Positions 28,839 through 38,100 of a stretch of DNA of 55,911 nt are shown here, in pieces (position 1 is the first letter of the stretch; the number at the start of each line of letters is the position of its first letter). The notes below the pieces were generated by a model. It made no database searches. It saw nothing but the letters and a program-made list of their open reading frames with translations, and was not told the origin of the DNA. A program made the translations under genes and the position numbers. The stretch is from assembly GCA_003116975.1 (NCBI GenBank), contig BGKB01000253.1:1-55911 (forward strand). The letters run 5' to 3'. This DNA comes from Aurantiochytrium sp. KH105 (lineage: Eukaryota; Sar; Bigyra; Thraustochytrida; Thraustochytriidae).

Positions 28839-29288
28839 CTAATCTCAAACCAATGAAGGCAACTACCAGTATTCTCTCCTGCTTCGTTTGCTTGAAATTG
28901 CGTACGTTGCAAGTGGCCTCGATCAGCAACAGTAGTAGACTAAGGTCATAATTGACGCTAAGTCTGATTGAAAGAAAGAACAACAAAGATGATTCGTGTA
29001 AACGTAAAAGGAATCCCCCCCTCCGCGCGTAGCGCGGTGGGGAGGAAGAAGTTGGAGTCTCGCGCAGCTGCTCGGAAAACGTAGTTGTTTGCCTAGGTTG
29101 CAAGGGAGTCGAACGATTAGGAAGAGTCCGCTTGCAAATGGCCACCCTGGTAGCGGATAACTCGGAACTCGCACTGGGTTCGAGTGCTCGGGTGATTCGG
29201 GTCTGCTGGCGGACGAAAGCTCGCGTGTGCGCGGCTTCGCGCAGCTTAGACTATGATTCACGCTGTGAATAGCATGGTGAAATGAAAC
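28839..29288. other. Spacer with a strong hairpin
   Basis: Contains an 11-bp stem (one mismatch) with a 3-base loop at 29018-29042 (cccctccgcgc / gcgcggtgggg). A short tRNA-like ggttcgag motif near 29178 lacks the other arms. No plus-strand frame of useful length is present. Possible upstream remains of the viral-like gene could not be recognised. Confidence 0.4.
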
Positions 29289-30164
29289 TTGGGAAAGGGC
29301 ACAGTGGAATGGAAGCCTGCGAAGGTATCTGATTATGAGGAGGAGATTAAGACGAGGTGTGTGGAGGGGCTATGTAAAGGCATTACCGGCTTCAACTGCG
29401 TCAGGGCTAAACGCATATTTTGCATGTCGCCGGGTCAGAAGGCCACGACGGTCGTGCTCGTGTTCTTCCTACCGTCAATTACCATCACTGGCGTGTGTCG
29501 TTGGATCTACCGCAGCCGAAAGCGTAAGCAGAAGCATAACCCCGCGCGTTCTGGACGCAAGACGAAGGGCGTCAGAAACAAGAAGAAGGGCGCATGGTCA
29601 TGCCTGTGTTTCCCGTGCGTCGCAGTGCTGTTGTGTGTTGACTGTGTGAATGCTTCTTGGGGCGGTTGCGTGTCGCCTGCTGTTATTCAATCGAAGATAA
29701 AAGAACTATCAGCCGACGCTTCCACCTATAACTACACATACACCGGCAAAATTCTTCTCCCGGGCATTAATTCTATGTTTTGCATTGTGTTCAAGGACAA
29801 CAACGAACGCCTAACTGAAATGCAGTTTCATTTTTCTGGAGCTCGCTTCCAGTATCCTCTAGAGTACGAGTACACCACATACGTAGAAGAAGATGTCAAC
29901 GATGTTGACGATATCTGCCCGAAGGGCGTGTTGTGTCGCTACGAGGCCTGTAACAACCAAATTTGCGAAGATGATCCTTCGTTTAGTGGCAGAATGGATA
30001 AATCGAAATAAGCTGGCGAAGGGCGGTGTTTTCCAGCAATTTCGAAAGCTAGCAGCGAGAAAGAGTGTAGATGGATTGTTAGGAATTGTGACTACGTTAC
30101 GCGATACGCTCAGTATTATTTCGAACCGAAGAAGTGGTTCAAAGTGTTCCGCATGTTAGGTTAG
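29289..30164 (+). pseudogene. Endogenous bunyavirus-like glycoprotein fragment (Gn tail / Gc N-terminus)
   Basis: The frame, open from about 29286 with its first ATG at 29424, reads like the middle of a bunyaviral M-segment glycoprotein precursor. In order it has a Cys-containing segment, a transmembrane helix (TTVVLVFFLPSITITGV), a long basic tail (RSRKRKQK), a second hydrophobic signal-like segment followed by a Cys-rich beta ectodomain with a regular Cys spacing resembling the start of phenuivirus Gc. A TAA at 30009-30011 interrupts the frame. The same phase continues with further Cys-containing sequence to the stop at 30162-30164. The 5' part (rest of Gn) and 3' part (rest of Gc) are missing, so it is a broken fragment. 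An envelope-like gene of a retroelement is an alternative. Confidence 0.45.
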
Positions 30165-30167
30165 TTC

Positions 30168-30381
30168 TTTAGCATGCTCGCAGAGAAACTTTCTTTCTCA
30201 CGCATGCATAGTCACTGTTATTTTCAACTTTTTGCAAAAGTCGCTCGTCACAAACCTGCTCTTCTTGATGCAAAACAAGTAAGTCATCGTGAGGTTCCGT
30301 CGTCCTCATCGCAATCTCATCATCACTTGGCCTGCGTCCCCGCCTCGCACCGGCTTGGCACTGGAATCCATCCAGTGAACC
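30168..30381. repeat. Right copy of the accessory-segment direct repeat
   Basis: Same orientation as 22326-22572, starting four bases after the last codon of the glycoprotein-like frame. It ends in a perfect 7-bp inverted repeat (cactgga ... tccagtg, 5-base loop) followed by acccc. The DOT1-like gene begins 68 bases later. Confidence 0.8.
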
Positions 30382-30448
30382 CCCTAAGGGTTCTTGATGT
30401 CTTGTTCTTGTGAGTTCCTACAAGCAAACAAGCACAAGGTGGGTGGTC

Positions 30449-31333
30449 ATGAGAACAGCAAATCGGCATCATCATATCATGACGCGCAAACGCGTGCAGG
30501 GCGACGACGCCCGAGCTACGCCCAAGAAGCGGCGTGCAGACTCAGGCCTAGCTTCGACCCCCACGCCACCGCCCGCTGAGCCTTCCGAAACCCTCGGAGC
30601 GGGCGCGGCAGCGACGAAAGCATCGACATCAACCTCGTCGAGACCAGCACCAACACAGACACCAGAGACCAGGAAGGACTCCGCCGAGGTCACGGATGAG
30701 CCAACAAGAGATAGCAATCAAGCTGCCATCGAGGCACTAGACGAACACATTTTCGCCAATATCGACGGATACAAGGTCGCCGCGGCTGTGAAACGGGAAC
30801 TGCGCGAGCAAAAAAGGTATGAAGAAACAACAGCATTGACTTATGGCGAGGTGCGCTGCAGTGCTTTTGCTGACCTCTTGCGTGAATGTGCGCCCACGGA
30901 AAAGGGCACCTTTGCTGATATTGGGTCCGGCACCGGCAAAGCGGTCTTGACCGCGGCTCTCTGCGGCTTTCACGATTGCCTGGGCATCGAGATCGTCGAC
31001 AAGCTTCACGCTTGCGCTGAGCAGGGACTGGACCGTGCGATCAGAGAAGGTCTCATTGCGCAAGATGCACAGGTGAAATTCGTTCACGGCGACAGCTTTG
31101 CGCTCGTTGATCGCTGGACGCAAAAGGACCTCATCTTTGCTCCAACCACATGTTTTACCGAAGACCTCATGGCCCAGCTCACCGCGGCTCTTGCGGCACT
31201 CAAGCCCGGAGCTCGTATCATCACCACGACGAGGACTCTAACGTCCAAACTCCTCAAACTTGTTCTTCGAAAGCGATTCAAGTACGCACGTGGCTCGCTT
31301 GTATTTATGGTGTACGAACGCGTGGCAAAATAG
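30449..31333 (+). CDS. DOT1-like class I methyltransferase
   Basis: 294 aa from ATG 30449 (the Met at 30479 is also possible). The N-terminal 90 residues are basic then Thr/Ala/Pro-rich and likely disordered. The catalytic domain has TYGEV (YGE at 132-134), DIGSGTGK (157-164) for S-adenosylmethionine, and an acidic loop GIEIVDKL. The YGE motif upstream of motif I and the single Rossmann methyltransferase fold resemble DOT1, the histone H3K79 methyltransferase, but the protein is shorter. The substrate is therefore inferred. It lies just outside the right direct repeat. Confidence 0.6.
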   Translation: MRTANRHHHIMTRKRVQGDDARATPKKRRADSGLASTPTPPPAEPSETLGAGAAATKASTSTSSRPAPTQTPETRKDSAEVTDEPTRDSNQAAIEALDEHIFANIDGYKVAAAVKRELREQKRYEETTALTYGEVRCSAFADLLRECAPTEKGTFADIGSGTGKAVLTAALCGFHDCLGIEIVDKLHACAEQGLDRAIREGLIAQDAQVKFVHGDSFALVDRWTQKDLIFAPTTCFTEDLMAQLTAALAALKPGARIITTTRTLTSKLLKLVLRKRFKYARGSLVFMVYERVAK

Positions 31334-31674
31334 CGCAGCAACCCCGTGGCTTGGGCTCACGTTTGTTCTGGTTGGTGCCGCACATTGTGAAAGACCGACA
31401 CTGTGGCAACGAAGGGATAAAAATTAGTAAAAAATCCCTAACGATCTCGCTTGTAACTTTTGATCTTCGCTCGCTTTTTGTGCTTTGATCCTCTCCGGGG
31501 TCTCTTGGCTCGAGGAATCTACAAGCTCTGAACCGACACGTACCGTTTGCCTGGTCGAAATAGTTAATGTTGAGATTGCGCGCGATTTTCTGACCGAGTC
31601 TGTGTTATTTCAAAAGCACGTGATCTCGTGAGTCTCCAGCGTTTCTCTCTCTGCAAGCATACTCAAGACTTGAC
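31334..31674. other. Convergent intergenic spacer
   Basis: AT-richer DNA between the convergent DOT1-like gene and the two-helix membrane protein. No gene or repeat is seen. Confidence 0.45.
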
Positions 31675-32208
31675 TTACTTTCGCAAAGCGCGCACGTCCG
31701 TGGTCGGCCGCTTGTTAAGCCTGTACTTGTCAATTTTTACCCCATCAAGGACGAGATTGTAGCGCGGGACCTCGTTGTCCCTCATGCCTACCTGCATCTT
31801 GCGATTCAGACGAATATAGATGTTGTGGTAATCGCTCGTGACGCTGTCAGGACCGACGATAAACGAATACGTTTTGTTCTCCTCATCGAGAAGGTAGATG
31901 CGTTCGTGACGGTAGTTGAGAAAGACGGCCGCGCTCTGGATCAAAGCCACCAAAACATAGACAAAAATGCTGCTGTTCGCGTTGTTGGTAGCGAGCATGG
32001 AAATGATGACAGCGAAACACACAATCACAATTGCAAGCGCGGGCCGCTTGCGCTTGTAGGGGACTCGCAGTGTGAACACACGCGACCTGTCTTCGAGCGA
32101 GAGGCCGAGCTGGAACGGGTAAAACGGGTTTTTCAGCACCTCCGTATGCAGAATCTCCACGCTCGACCTCGTGTCCCTCGCCACGAGGCTCTTAATTCTA
32201 CCTCGCAC
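31675..32208 (-). CDS. Two-TM membrane protein, possibly TMEM249-like; 5' end unresolved
   Basis: The open frame gives about 177 aa. A short N-terminal part with KNPFYPFQLGLS is followed by two adjacent hydrophobic helices (AIVIVCFAVIISMLA and SIFVYVLVALIQSAAVFL), then a soluble beta-rich tail (RIYLLDEENKTYSFIV). The NxFYPF motif before a helical hairpin resembles TMEM249, a CatSper-associated protein, but this is weak. The frame has no ATG before the first helix; the codon at 32208 is GTG. An ATG at about 32242 in another phase would join only through a very small intron (for example 34 bases from a gtag donor near 32201), so the start is unresolved. Confidence 0.45.
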   Translation of the reverse strand: MRGRIKSLVARDTRSSVEILHTEVLKNPFYPFQLGLSLEDRSRVFTLRVPYKRKRPALAIVIVCFAVIISMLATNNANSSIFVYVLVALIQSAAVFLNYRHERIYLLDEENKTYSFIVGPDSVTSDYHNIYIRLNRKMQVGMRDNEVPRYNLVLDGVKIDKYRLNKRPTTDVRALRK

Positions 32209-32712
32209 CGTCTTCGTCAGCCTTCTTGCGCATCAACGCCATCCGCCTCAAAAGGAAAGCACGCAGCCTCCCTCACCTCCCGTCTCCCCCGAACTCACCG
32301 CTTGATCATCTTCGCTCCACTCCGCTCCGCTCCACTCCACTCCGCCTCTGCTCCAGCCCGAGCGCGGGCCTCGCGGGCGGGCTCCTCGACCGCGAGAATG
32401 ACTGACGACGGCCTCGCGGCCGATCGCCGCATCATTTTGCCGTTGGGAATGGGCCACAAAGGCGCCGGATAGGCCTCTTCGCTTTGGCTGGCTGGCGGCG
32501 GGCGCGGGAGCCCAGACCCAGTTCGCGAGTGCAACTCGGCAGCGCGAGCACGCGAGGCGCGAGGCACGCGAGGCGCGAGGCCGCCCTGGCAGCGACGCGC
32601 AGCCGAGCGAGCGGACCGCGAGGCAGGTCCTCCCCGCGGCGCACCCGGCCGGAGCTGGCGAAGGCGCAAGGCGTGCGCGCAGGACCCGGGACCAGCGCCA
32701 CCACAAAAGACC
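32209..32712. promoter_or_regulatory. Divergent promoter region (two-TM protein / Has1 helicase)
   Basis: 504 bases between head-to-head genes, including a run of ctccactccgctccg-type units at about 32309-32350. It probably also contains the true first codons of the two-TM gene near 32242. No defined promoter motif was recognised. Confidence 0.4.
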
Positions 32713-34569
32713 ATGGCGGCGACGACGCCTACGGCCGCCAAGAGCGGCAAGAAGAAGCGCAGCGTCAAGAAGGCCGCTGGCGCAGACACGGACAAGAAGC
32801 GCAAGGCCAAGGTCCTCGCCGAGGAAGACGCCGACCAGGCCAAGGCGCAGGCACAGGTCCAGGTCCAGGAGGAGGAGGAGGAGGAGACCCTTGTCGGCGC
32901 CGACGCCGAGACCTCCGAGACAGAGGAGGTCGACGCGGCCGAAGAGAGCGCCGCGAAGTCGACGTCGGCAAAGAAGAAGAAGAAGAGCAAGGACAAGAAG
33001 GCCGACGACGACCAGGAACAAGAGGAGGACAAGGAAGAATACGAGGTCGACGCAGATGGGTCCAAGAAGGGGTTCTTCTCCACGACCAAGTTCGCTGATC
33101 TCGAACTTTCGGAAAAGACGCAAAAGGGTTTGTCCGAGGGCGGGTTCGAGCGTCTGACCCAGATCCAGCACAAGGCCATCCCCGCGCTCTTGCAGGGAAG
33201 CGATCTCATCGGTGCGGCCAAGACCGGATCCGGCAAGACGCTCGCCTTCTTGGTCCCTGCCGTCGAGCTCCTGGCGCGCGTGAGCTTCAAGGCGCGCAAT
33301 GGCACCGGCGTGGTGGTGATCACGCCCACGCGCGAACTGGCGCTGCAAATTTACGGTGTTGTCCTTGAGGTGTGCAAACACCACTCGCAGACCACGGGTA
33401 TTGTCATCGGAGGCGCAAACCGGCGCACCGAGGCCGATAGGCTGCAGACGGGTGTTAACCTTTTGGTCAGTACCCCGGGTCGCCTCTTGGATCATCTCCG
33501 CAACACCAAGGGCTTCGTTTACAAGAACCTGCTCAGCCTGATCATCGATGAGGCTGACCGCATCTTGCAGATCGGATTCGAGGAAGACATGAAGCAGATC
33601 ATCAAGCTTCTTCCCCAGGAGCGACAGACGGTGCTCTTTTCGGCAACGCAAACCAAGAATGTCCAGGACCTTGTGCGTCTGGCGGTCAAGCGCAAACCGG
33701 TGTTTGTCAGCGTCCACGACGAGGAAAAGGAGTCAACGGCGGCTGGTCTCGAGCAAGGCTACGTGGTGTGCCCCTCCGAGAAGCGCTTTCTCTTGTTGTA
33801 TACGTTTCTGCGCAAGAACCGCAAGAAGAAGATCATGGTCTTTTTCAGCTCGTGCAACAGCGTCAAGTTCCATTCGGAACTGCTCAACTTTGTTGACCTT
33901 CCCGTGAAGGACATTCACGGTCGTCAAAAGCAGCAAAAGCGTACCACGACCTTTTTCGAGTTTTGCAACGCGACATCGGGAACGCTGCTTTGCACGGATG
34001 TGGCTGCGCGTGGCCTCGATATTCCCAACGTCGACTGGATCATCCAGTTCGACCCGCCTGATGATCCCAAGGAATACATTCATCGCGTCGGTCGTGCGGC
34101 ACGTGGCGCGACGGGCCGGGGCAAGGCTTTGCTCTTTCTCATTCCCTCCGAGCTCAAGTTTTTGCAGTACCTGCGCCGCGTCAAGGTCACGGTCAATGAA
34201 TACGAATTTCCGGCAAAGAAGGTTGCTAATGTACAGTCGCAGATGGAGGATCTCGTTCAGACCAACTACTACCTGAACCGCTCTGGACGCGACGCTTATC
34301 GCTCGTACTTGATGGCCTATGCCTCGCATGCGCACAAGGATATCTTTGACATTCATAACCTCGATCTGCAGGCTGCGGCCAAGGCCTTTGGGTTCTCTGT
34401 GCCGCCATCGGTCAATCTCAACATCAAAACCACGGGCCGCAAGGCACGGTCACGCGATCAAACGGACGACCCTATGAAGCGTCGCAAGCTTCAGTCTGGT
34501 CATGCATTCTCTGCCAACAACCCTTATGGCAAGCGTGCCTCCAATGACAAGAGGCAATTCGTCAAGTAA
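32713..34569 (+). CDS. HAS1: DEAD-box RNA helicase Has1/DDX18
   Basis: 618 aa from ATG 32713 (context agaccATGG). The first 115 residues are Lys/Glu/Asp-rich, typical of nucleolar helicases. The [16 protein letters not shown] and Q motif region is followed by AAKTGSGKT (168-176), [23 protein letters not shown] (279-282), SAT, and the C-terminal helicase motifs [11 protein letters not shown] and HRVGRAARG (about 457). The downstream [24 protein letters not shown] and [13 protein letters not shown] blocks are specific to Has1/DDX18, which acts in 40S and 60S ribosome biogenesis. The basic C-terminus (RKARSRDQ...MKRRKL) fits nucleolar targeting. Confidence 0.93.
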   Translation: MAATTPTAAKSGKKKRSVKKAAGADTDKKRKAKVLAEEDADQAKAQAQVQVQEEEEEETLVGADAETSETEEVDAAEESAAKSTSAKKKKKSKDKKADDDQEQEEDKEEYEVDADGSKKGFFSTTKFADLELSEKTQKGLSEGGFERLTQIQHKAIPALLQGSDLIGAAKTGSGKTLAFLVPAVELLARVSFKARNGTGVVVITPTRELALQIYGVVLEVCKHHSQTTGIVIGGANRRTEADRLQTGVNLLVSTPGRLLDHLRNTKGFVYKNLLSLIIDEADRILQIGFEEDMKQIIKLLPQERQTVLFSATQTKNVQDLVRLAVKRKPVFVSVHDEEKESTAAGLEQGYVVCPSEKRFLLLYTFLRKNRKKKIMVFFSSCNSVKFHSELLNFVDLPVKDIHGRQKQQKRTTTFFEFCNATSGTLLCTDVAARGLDIPNVDWIIQFDPPDDPKEYIHRVGRAARGATGRGKALLFLIPSELKFLQYLRRVKVTVNEYEFPAKKVANVQSQMEDLVQTNYYLNRSGRDAYRSYLMAYASHAHKDIFDIHNLDLQAAAKAFGFSVPPSVNLNIKTTGRKARSRDQTDDPMKRRKLQSGHAFSANNPYGKRASNDKRQFVK

Positions 34570-35196
34570 ATAGGCGGCAATTATCCTCCAATCTTATTGT
34601 TTCATGAAATCAAGCTTTCGCCCTGCCATGCATGCATGCTTTATCCCTTCTTTTCTCCTTTCGTCCTTGCTTTTCCATTTCCCTCTGTCACAGAAAGTTG
34701 GCTGCTTTCTTTGTTCTGCAGTGCTGTTCATCGCAAATACAATTTTGTCTTGGTCGACCCTCCCCTCTCCCGCCCACCTCGTTTCCCTTTTTCGTCCCAT
34801 CGCGGCTGCGGACAGGAGAAAGCCCTCAATTCATTCCCGCGATCTTATTCCCGGAGAACCTTACCATTGCTGTGCTCAAAGGCAGAGAGTAACAGACAGG
34901 ACTAGGGCCTCTACCTACGACACGTTTACTACTAGAAACGGTAGGTCTAGCCGTTGGACGCCATTGACCCAGCCCAGCTTGCCAAACCTGCAAGAGTATG
35001 GGCTCTTTCTGTAGCTAACTGTTAAGCTAGGCCAAGCTAGGCTAGGTAAGGCAAGCCAAAGCAAGCCAAGGCGAGCTGGCTGGCTGTGACAGCAAGTCGC
35101 AGCAGCCAGCTAGCTAGCTAGCTTTACGCGTTGTCCCAGTAGTCGCCGCCGGTTTTTGCACCCCATAACTAGATTGGCGCGCGCGCCGCGCTACTG
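34570..35196. other. Intergenic spacer with GCTAG/GCCAA-type short repeats
   Basis: 3' flank of the helicase and leader of the channel gene. At 35025-35123 it holds degenerate runs of taggccaagctagg, gcaagccaaagcaagcc and gctagctagctagc. No gene is supported. Confidence 0.45.
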
Positions 35197-38100
35197 ATGA
35201 CAAAGGCGGGGCGCTCGCGCGGGATGGCGAGGCGCCGGCGCCCGGGCGGCTGGGAGCCGTGGCGAGTGGTGCTCGCGGCCTTGCTCGTGACGGGGCTCTC
35301 GGCACCGACCGGGTCGCAAGGTTTTGTGAAGAAGGAGAGCTGGGCGCAGCCCGTTGTTGTCGATGGCTTAGAGTCGTGCAACCCGGCCCGCATCGCCTTC
35401 AAGGAGCGCGACTACATGTCGGAGCGAACCATTACCAAGGCACTCGCACCCAAGGAGCTCTCAACTCCAGTACTCTCTGTTGGCAGCGAATGGGAACGTC
35501 GATGGGAGTCTGGCGCACGTCCTTCTGTCATCACATACACGGGCAAGACCATTGATTTCCTTGACACCTGTGCACGCTGGAAAACGACGTTGGAGGGGAC
35601 GACCGTTTGCGCAGAAGAATTCACGGATGGCCAGTTGCGGGCCTTTTCGCTCGTCATGGAGGAGCGGGCAGAAGAGCTCTTTTACTCGGACTACGAAGAC
35701 GGCATCACCTCGTGCGAGTTTGACGTGAGCGAAGCGCCAGCAGTGCCTCACGCAGACTACGACGATATTCTCTCCGACGATTGCTACATCTTTCGCATCT
35801 TTCAGAAGCCCTTTCCCGAGGATCTGAGGCTTCTCGGCTACGATGTGCGCCGGCCGCAAAGCATTGTGGCTAGCCCCAAGGGACTCTTTCTCTTGTGGGT
35901 CGAAAAGCTTGGCGAGAACCACAGCATCATCCGAGTCTACGACCGAACATCCCAAGGCATGCTACCGGACGAATTGCTCAACGCAGGAGAGACGCTGGAC
36001 TCGGGCCGCGTGCAAACAAACTTTTCAACGCAGGTCACGCGCAGAAACGCCGTATATTGCGGCGAGGACGTGATTCTTTATGAGGGCGTTGACGCCACGT
36101 CTGGGGCGACATCTGTCTTTGCACGATACCTCTCGCGTGAAGGCTTTCCCGTGGAAACCTTGGCAGCAAACGTGTCTTTGCCGGTCGCTGCCAAGGTTTC
36201 AGACCGCGTCCAGACCGAGACGGAGGGAAGGCACATTTGCACAGCCGCGTGGGTCCATGCAGAGAGTGACGCAGTGACTGTCATGCGTTTCCCTAGCTTT
36301 GAGTCCACAATTCTCTCCGCTGGCGATCTTGTCGACGATGAGTTTGATGCGATTGTGGACATTAGCGTCGCGGGCGACTTTCTCTTTGCAGTCATGCGCG
36401 ACACGTCCTCAAATCAGCACAAGGTACGCTATGCCCAGATTGCAGACGCAACTCAGTTCACCGATGTTCCCAATAGCACGTGGCATCGCGAAATATCGCT
36501 AAGCCATCGCGACTCGGAGAGCGCTCTTCTCTATTATTTGCGCGGAGATCAGGACGATGGAACCGCGGACCAGCTCAGACTGCTGCGTTTCCAGACCTTG
36601 GAAGAAGCAACAAAGCAAAGCCCGGACGGAATTCAGCGCGTGCACTGTGTTGTCGAGGCACCCGCGCTGCGCGAGTCCAACGTGGACACGAAACGTATTC
36701 TCGACGCCTCAATCTTTGAAGACACGGTCGTATGGATTGCAGATCTCGGTTCTGGTGGCAACTTGGTGATTGAGCTCCTCGACCTTGACAAGGACAACGA
36801 CGGAATCTTTGATATCCTTGATGAGTTTCCTGTCAACTACGGTTTTACCTTTGATGACGACAAGGATGGCTATGCGGATGAGTTCGACTTTATTCCATAC
36901 AGCGGCATGAATGACGATCAGGTCATGTACTGCATTGCTGCCGCTTTTTTTTCAATTGTGGTGCTCGGCATTCTGCTGCATGCCAAGGCTCTTAAATTTA
37001 GCCTTGCCAAGCGCAACGAGGTGCAACAGCTCATCAACGAGCTCGAATCACCCAACGAAGCGCAGACTGGATTTGGACAGCGCACTTCGGCTGTTCTACG
37101 CACGAACATGAACGGTTCGCTTGCCATGGAAAGCACTGCGACCTCCATGCGCGTCAAGCCGAAAGAATCTCCGCCGGTGGTAGTGCGACGTGAGGAACCC
37201 GATACCTCGGAGAGTTCTGCGTTCATGTTTTTCGGTCAGCAGCGGAGCTCCTCGGGGAATGTTCAGCCCGGGGCTGAAGCAGAAAGGCCCGCCGAAACAA
37301 TCCCCCAGCAGCATCCAATGCCAGCTCAAAAACGGCAGCGCACACAAGCGATACGGACCTCCCAAATTAAAAAGGTTGCACGACGCATATCTGCGCTCGC
37401 ATTTGCGCTCGGCACTTCCCAGAACAAATATGCTCAGTCCAGCGATGGCGGGCAATCCAGGGAATCTATTTTGCAAGCGCGGCAAAAGGCTTACGACCGG
37501 AATATTGAGCGTCTGCAAAAGATTGTTGGCATTGCAGAAAGTCTGGTGACCCTGCTGACGATCACGTCAATTTTTGTTGCCGTCGCACCGCTCATTCCGT
37601 ACGGTGGCGTGGAACCACAAATGACTCGCGTGCTCATTTGGATCGATGTCTTTGGCGTCGGAATCTTTGCGCTTGAACTCATCATCCGCGGTTTAACGCG
37701 GGATCGAAAGGAGTTCCCAACCGTGTACAGCTTTTTGCGAGATAGCTGGTACGATGTTCCGGCGCTGCTGACCGACATTCCGCTCACAGTCATTTGGTTT
37801 CCAGATTACCTCCGTATGTTCAAAGCGTTCCGTCTTTTCCGCTTATATCGACGTTTCACGCAGCAGGCTGTCTTTATTTCGCTCATGGTTCGCAAGCCCA
37901 TGGCCTACCTGGCTTCGTTCGTAGCTGTCATTATCGTTTCGTGCACAGTTTTCATCAAGGTATTTGAGCAGGACGAGCAAGAAGAGTTTCGTGATTTTTC
38001 CAACGTTTTGTGGTTTGCGCTCGTCACAGTGACCACGGTGGGGTACGGAGACCTGAAGGTGACGCAGGTGGAGACGCAGATGCTCATGTTTTTGCTCATG

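Noticed and set aside
29130..29205. tRNA-like sequence with ggttcgag near 29178
   Set aside because: The apparent acceptor arms are mismatched and only about 40 bases lie between them, too short for D, anticodon and T arms.
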